In this document: positions 5,300 through 5,701 of the stretch, piece after piece
Numbering within the stretch: the stretch's first letter is position 1
Layout of the letters: each line of letters starts with the position of its first letter
Source of the DNA: Alphaproteobacteria bacterium
Lineage (GTDB): Bacteria > Pseudomonadota > Alphaproteobacteria > M2410
Direction of reading: 5' to 3'
DNA: 5,701 nt
Assembly: GCA_021774955.1 (NCBI GenBank)
Contig: JAJFIN010000521.1
Span: 1-5,701, forward strand
Made by a program: the position numbers and the translations under genes
Notes under the pieces: generated by a model
Told to the model about the DNA's origin: nothing
Database searches by the model: none
The model's input: the letters and a program-made list of their open reading frames with translations, nothing else

Positions 5300-5578
5300 T
5301 TACTTCCTCTTCACCTTCTTATCCGATCCGTGACCGTAATAGGTCCGGGTCGGAGAAAATTCGCCAAATTTGTGGCCAACCATGTCTTCAGACACGAGCA
5401 CCGGAATATGCTTGCGACCATTGTAAACACCGAAGGTCAGGCCCACGAATTGCGGGATGATCGTCGAGCGGCGCGACCAAATTTTGATCACATCACGACG
5501 ACCGGATGCCCGAGCCGCATCAGCCTTTTTCAACAAATATCCGTCTACAAACGGACCTTTACTTACTGAACGCGCCAT
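5300..5578 (-). CDS. rpsS: 30S ribosomal protein S19
   Basis: The product has 92 residues, the usual S19 length. It starts MARSVSKGPFVDGYLLKK. The family signature spans residues 51-74 and includes VYNGRKHIPVLV and EDMVGHKFGEF. A lysine/arginine-rich tail (KKVKRK) closes it. S19 sits in the head of the 30S subunit, pairs with S13 and contacts 16S rRNA near the A site; that role is from family knowledge. The ATG at 5578 is the only start that gives the conserved N terminus. A modest AGGG lies 7 nt upstream and overlaps the rplB stop. The gene ends in TAA, 2 nt before the rplV start, and its last codons carry the rplV ribosome-binding site GAGGA, so translation of the two is probably coupled. 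Confidence 0.98.
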   Translation of the reverse strand: MARSVSKGPFVDGYLLKKADAARASGRRDVIKIWSRRSTIIPQFVGLTFGVYNGRKHIPVLVSEDMVGHKFGEFSPTRTYYGHGSDKKVKRK

Positions 5579-5587
5579 AGCTTCGCC

Positions 5588-5701
5588 CTAACCCTTCTTC
5601 TTCTTCCGCAGGTGACGACTGCGGACAATCAACCGATCAGTCGACTTGTTTGAACGGGTTCGTTTACCCTTTGTTGGTTTACCCCAGGGGGTTACCGGAT
5701 G
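5588..5701 (-). CDS. rplB: 50S ribosomal protein L2, C-terminal end (partial)
   Basis: Only the last 37 codons and a TAG stop (5590-5588) are present; the 5' part lies beyond the right edge. The fragment opens HPVTPWGKPTKGKRTRSNK and ends in the basic tail LRKKKKG. This is the conserved C terminus of bacterial L2, which binds 23S rRNA near the peptidyl-transferase centre and helps join the subunits. The conserved histidine implicated in peptidyl transfer lies upstream of this fragment in the family, so it cannot be checked. Its place directly before rpsS is the standard S10-operon order. The gap to rpsS is 9 nt, and the rpsS ribosome-binding site (AGGG) begins inside this gene's stop codon. 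Identification is secure. Confidence 0.97.
   Translation of the reverse strand, partial: HPVTPWGKPTKGKRTRSNKSTDRLIVRSRHLRKKKKG

Larger units (their letters stand above)
1..5701 (-). other. interior of the S10-spc ribosomal-protein operon
   Basis: Fifteen genes in one orientation and in the canonical order, with gaps of at most 43 nt and two overlaps, imply a single transcription unit. No promoter-like pair of boxes or terminator stem with a T-run was recognised between genes, so the promoter should lie to the right (upstream of rplB and earlier S10 genes) and the operon should continue left, probably into rpmD, rplO and secY. There is no visible break between the S10 and spc segments at rpsQ-rplN beyond a 41-nt spacer. 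Confidence 0.85.

Noticed and set aside
1..5701. An undescribed system, mobile element or accessory gene hidden in the window
   Set aside because: Every base is in, or within 43 nt of, a conserved ribosomal-protein gene in the standard order. There is no room for another gene, and no insertion or rearrangement is visible.

Overview
The whole window is a run of ribosomal-protein genes on the minus strand, read from right to left. The order is the conserved bacterial S10-spc order: rplB (3' end only), rpsS, rplV, rpsC, rplP, rpmC, rpsQ, rplN, rplX, rplE, rpsN, rpsH, rplF, rplR, rpsE (5' end only). All 13 complete genes have about the family's usual length, with no frameshift or in-frame stop. 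The left edge cuts rpsE after 71 codons, and the right edge leaves the last 37 codons of rplB.

The protein sequences look alphaproteobacterial: S17 starting MPKRILQGVVVSD, L22 with the long MGKAKSER-type N terminus and an added C-terminal tail, a 101-residue zinc-free S14, and L16 with KAHKGRIHGNAKGG. Base composition is near half G+C by eye, which is low for that class and would suit a marine or otherwise moderate-GC lineage. I cannot name an order or genus.

Packing is tight. Two junctions overlap: rplV/rpsC share one base as TGATG, and rplX/rplE share eight bases. Most other gaps are 2 to 27 nt. Four are longer: rpsC-rplP, rplE-rpsN and rpsH-rplF at 43 nt each, and rpsQ-rplN at 41 nt. No stretch over 300 bases lacks a gene. 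I see no promoter, intrinsic terminator, tRNA, rRNA, mobile element, CRISPR array or plus-strand gene. The window looks like the interior of one transcription unit whose promoter lies beyond the right edge.

Together the genes supply 30S proteins (S19, S3, S17, S14, S8, S5) and 50S proteins (L2, L22, L16, L29, L14, L24, L5, L6, L18). Co-transcription and translational coupling would keep their amounts matched. Coupling is suggested by the overlaps and by Shine-Dalgarno sequences that contain the upstream stop codon.

I do not find an undescribed system here. The points worth a second look are small: TAG closes 7 of 14 genes, 18-bp-period tandem duplications lie in the tails of rpsE and rplV, a 14-bp perfect palindrome sits in the rpsH-rplF gap, and the 43-nt gap length recurs.
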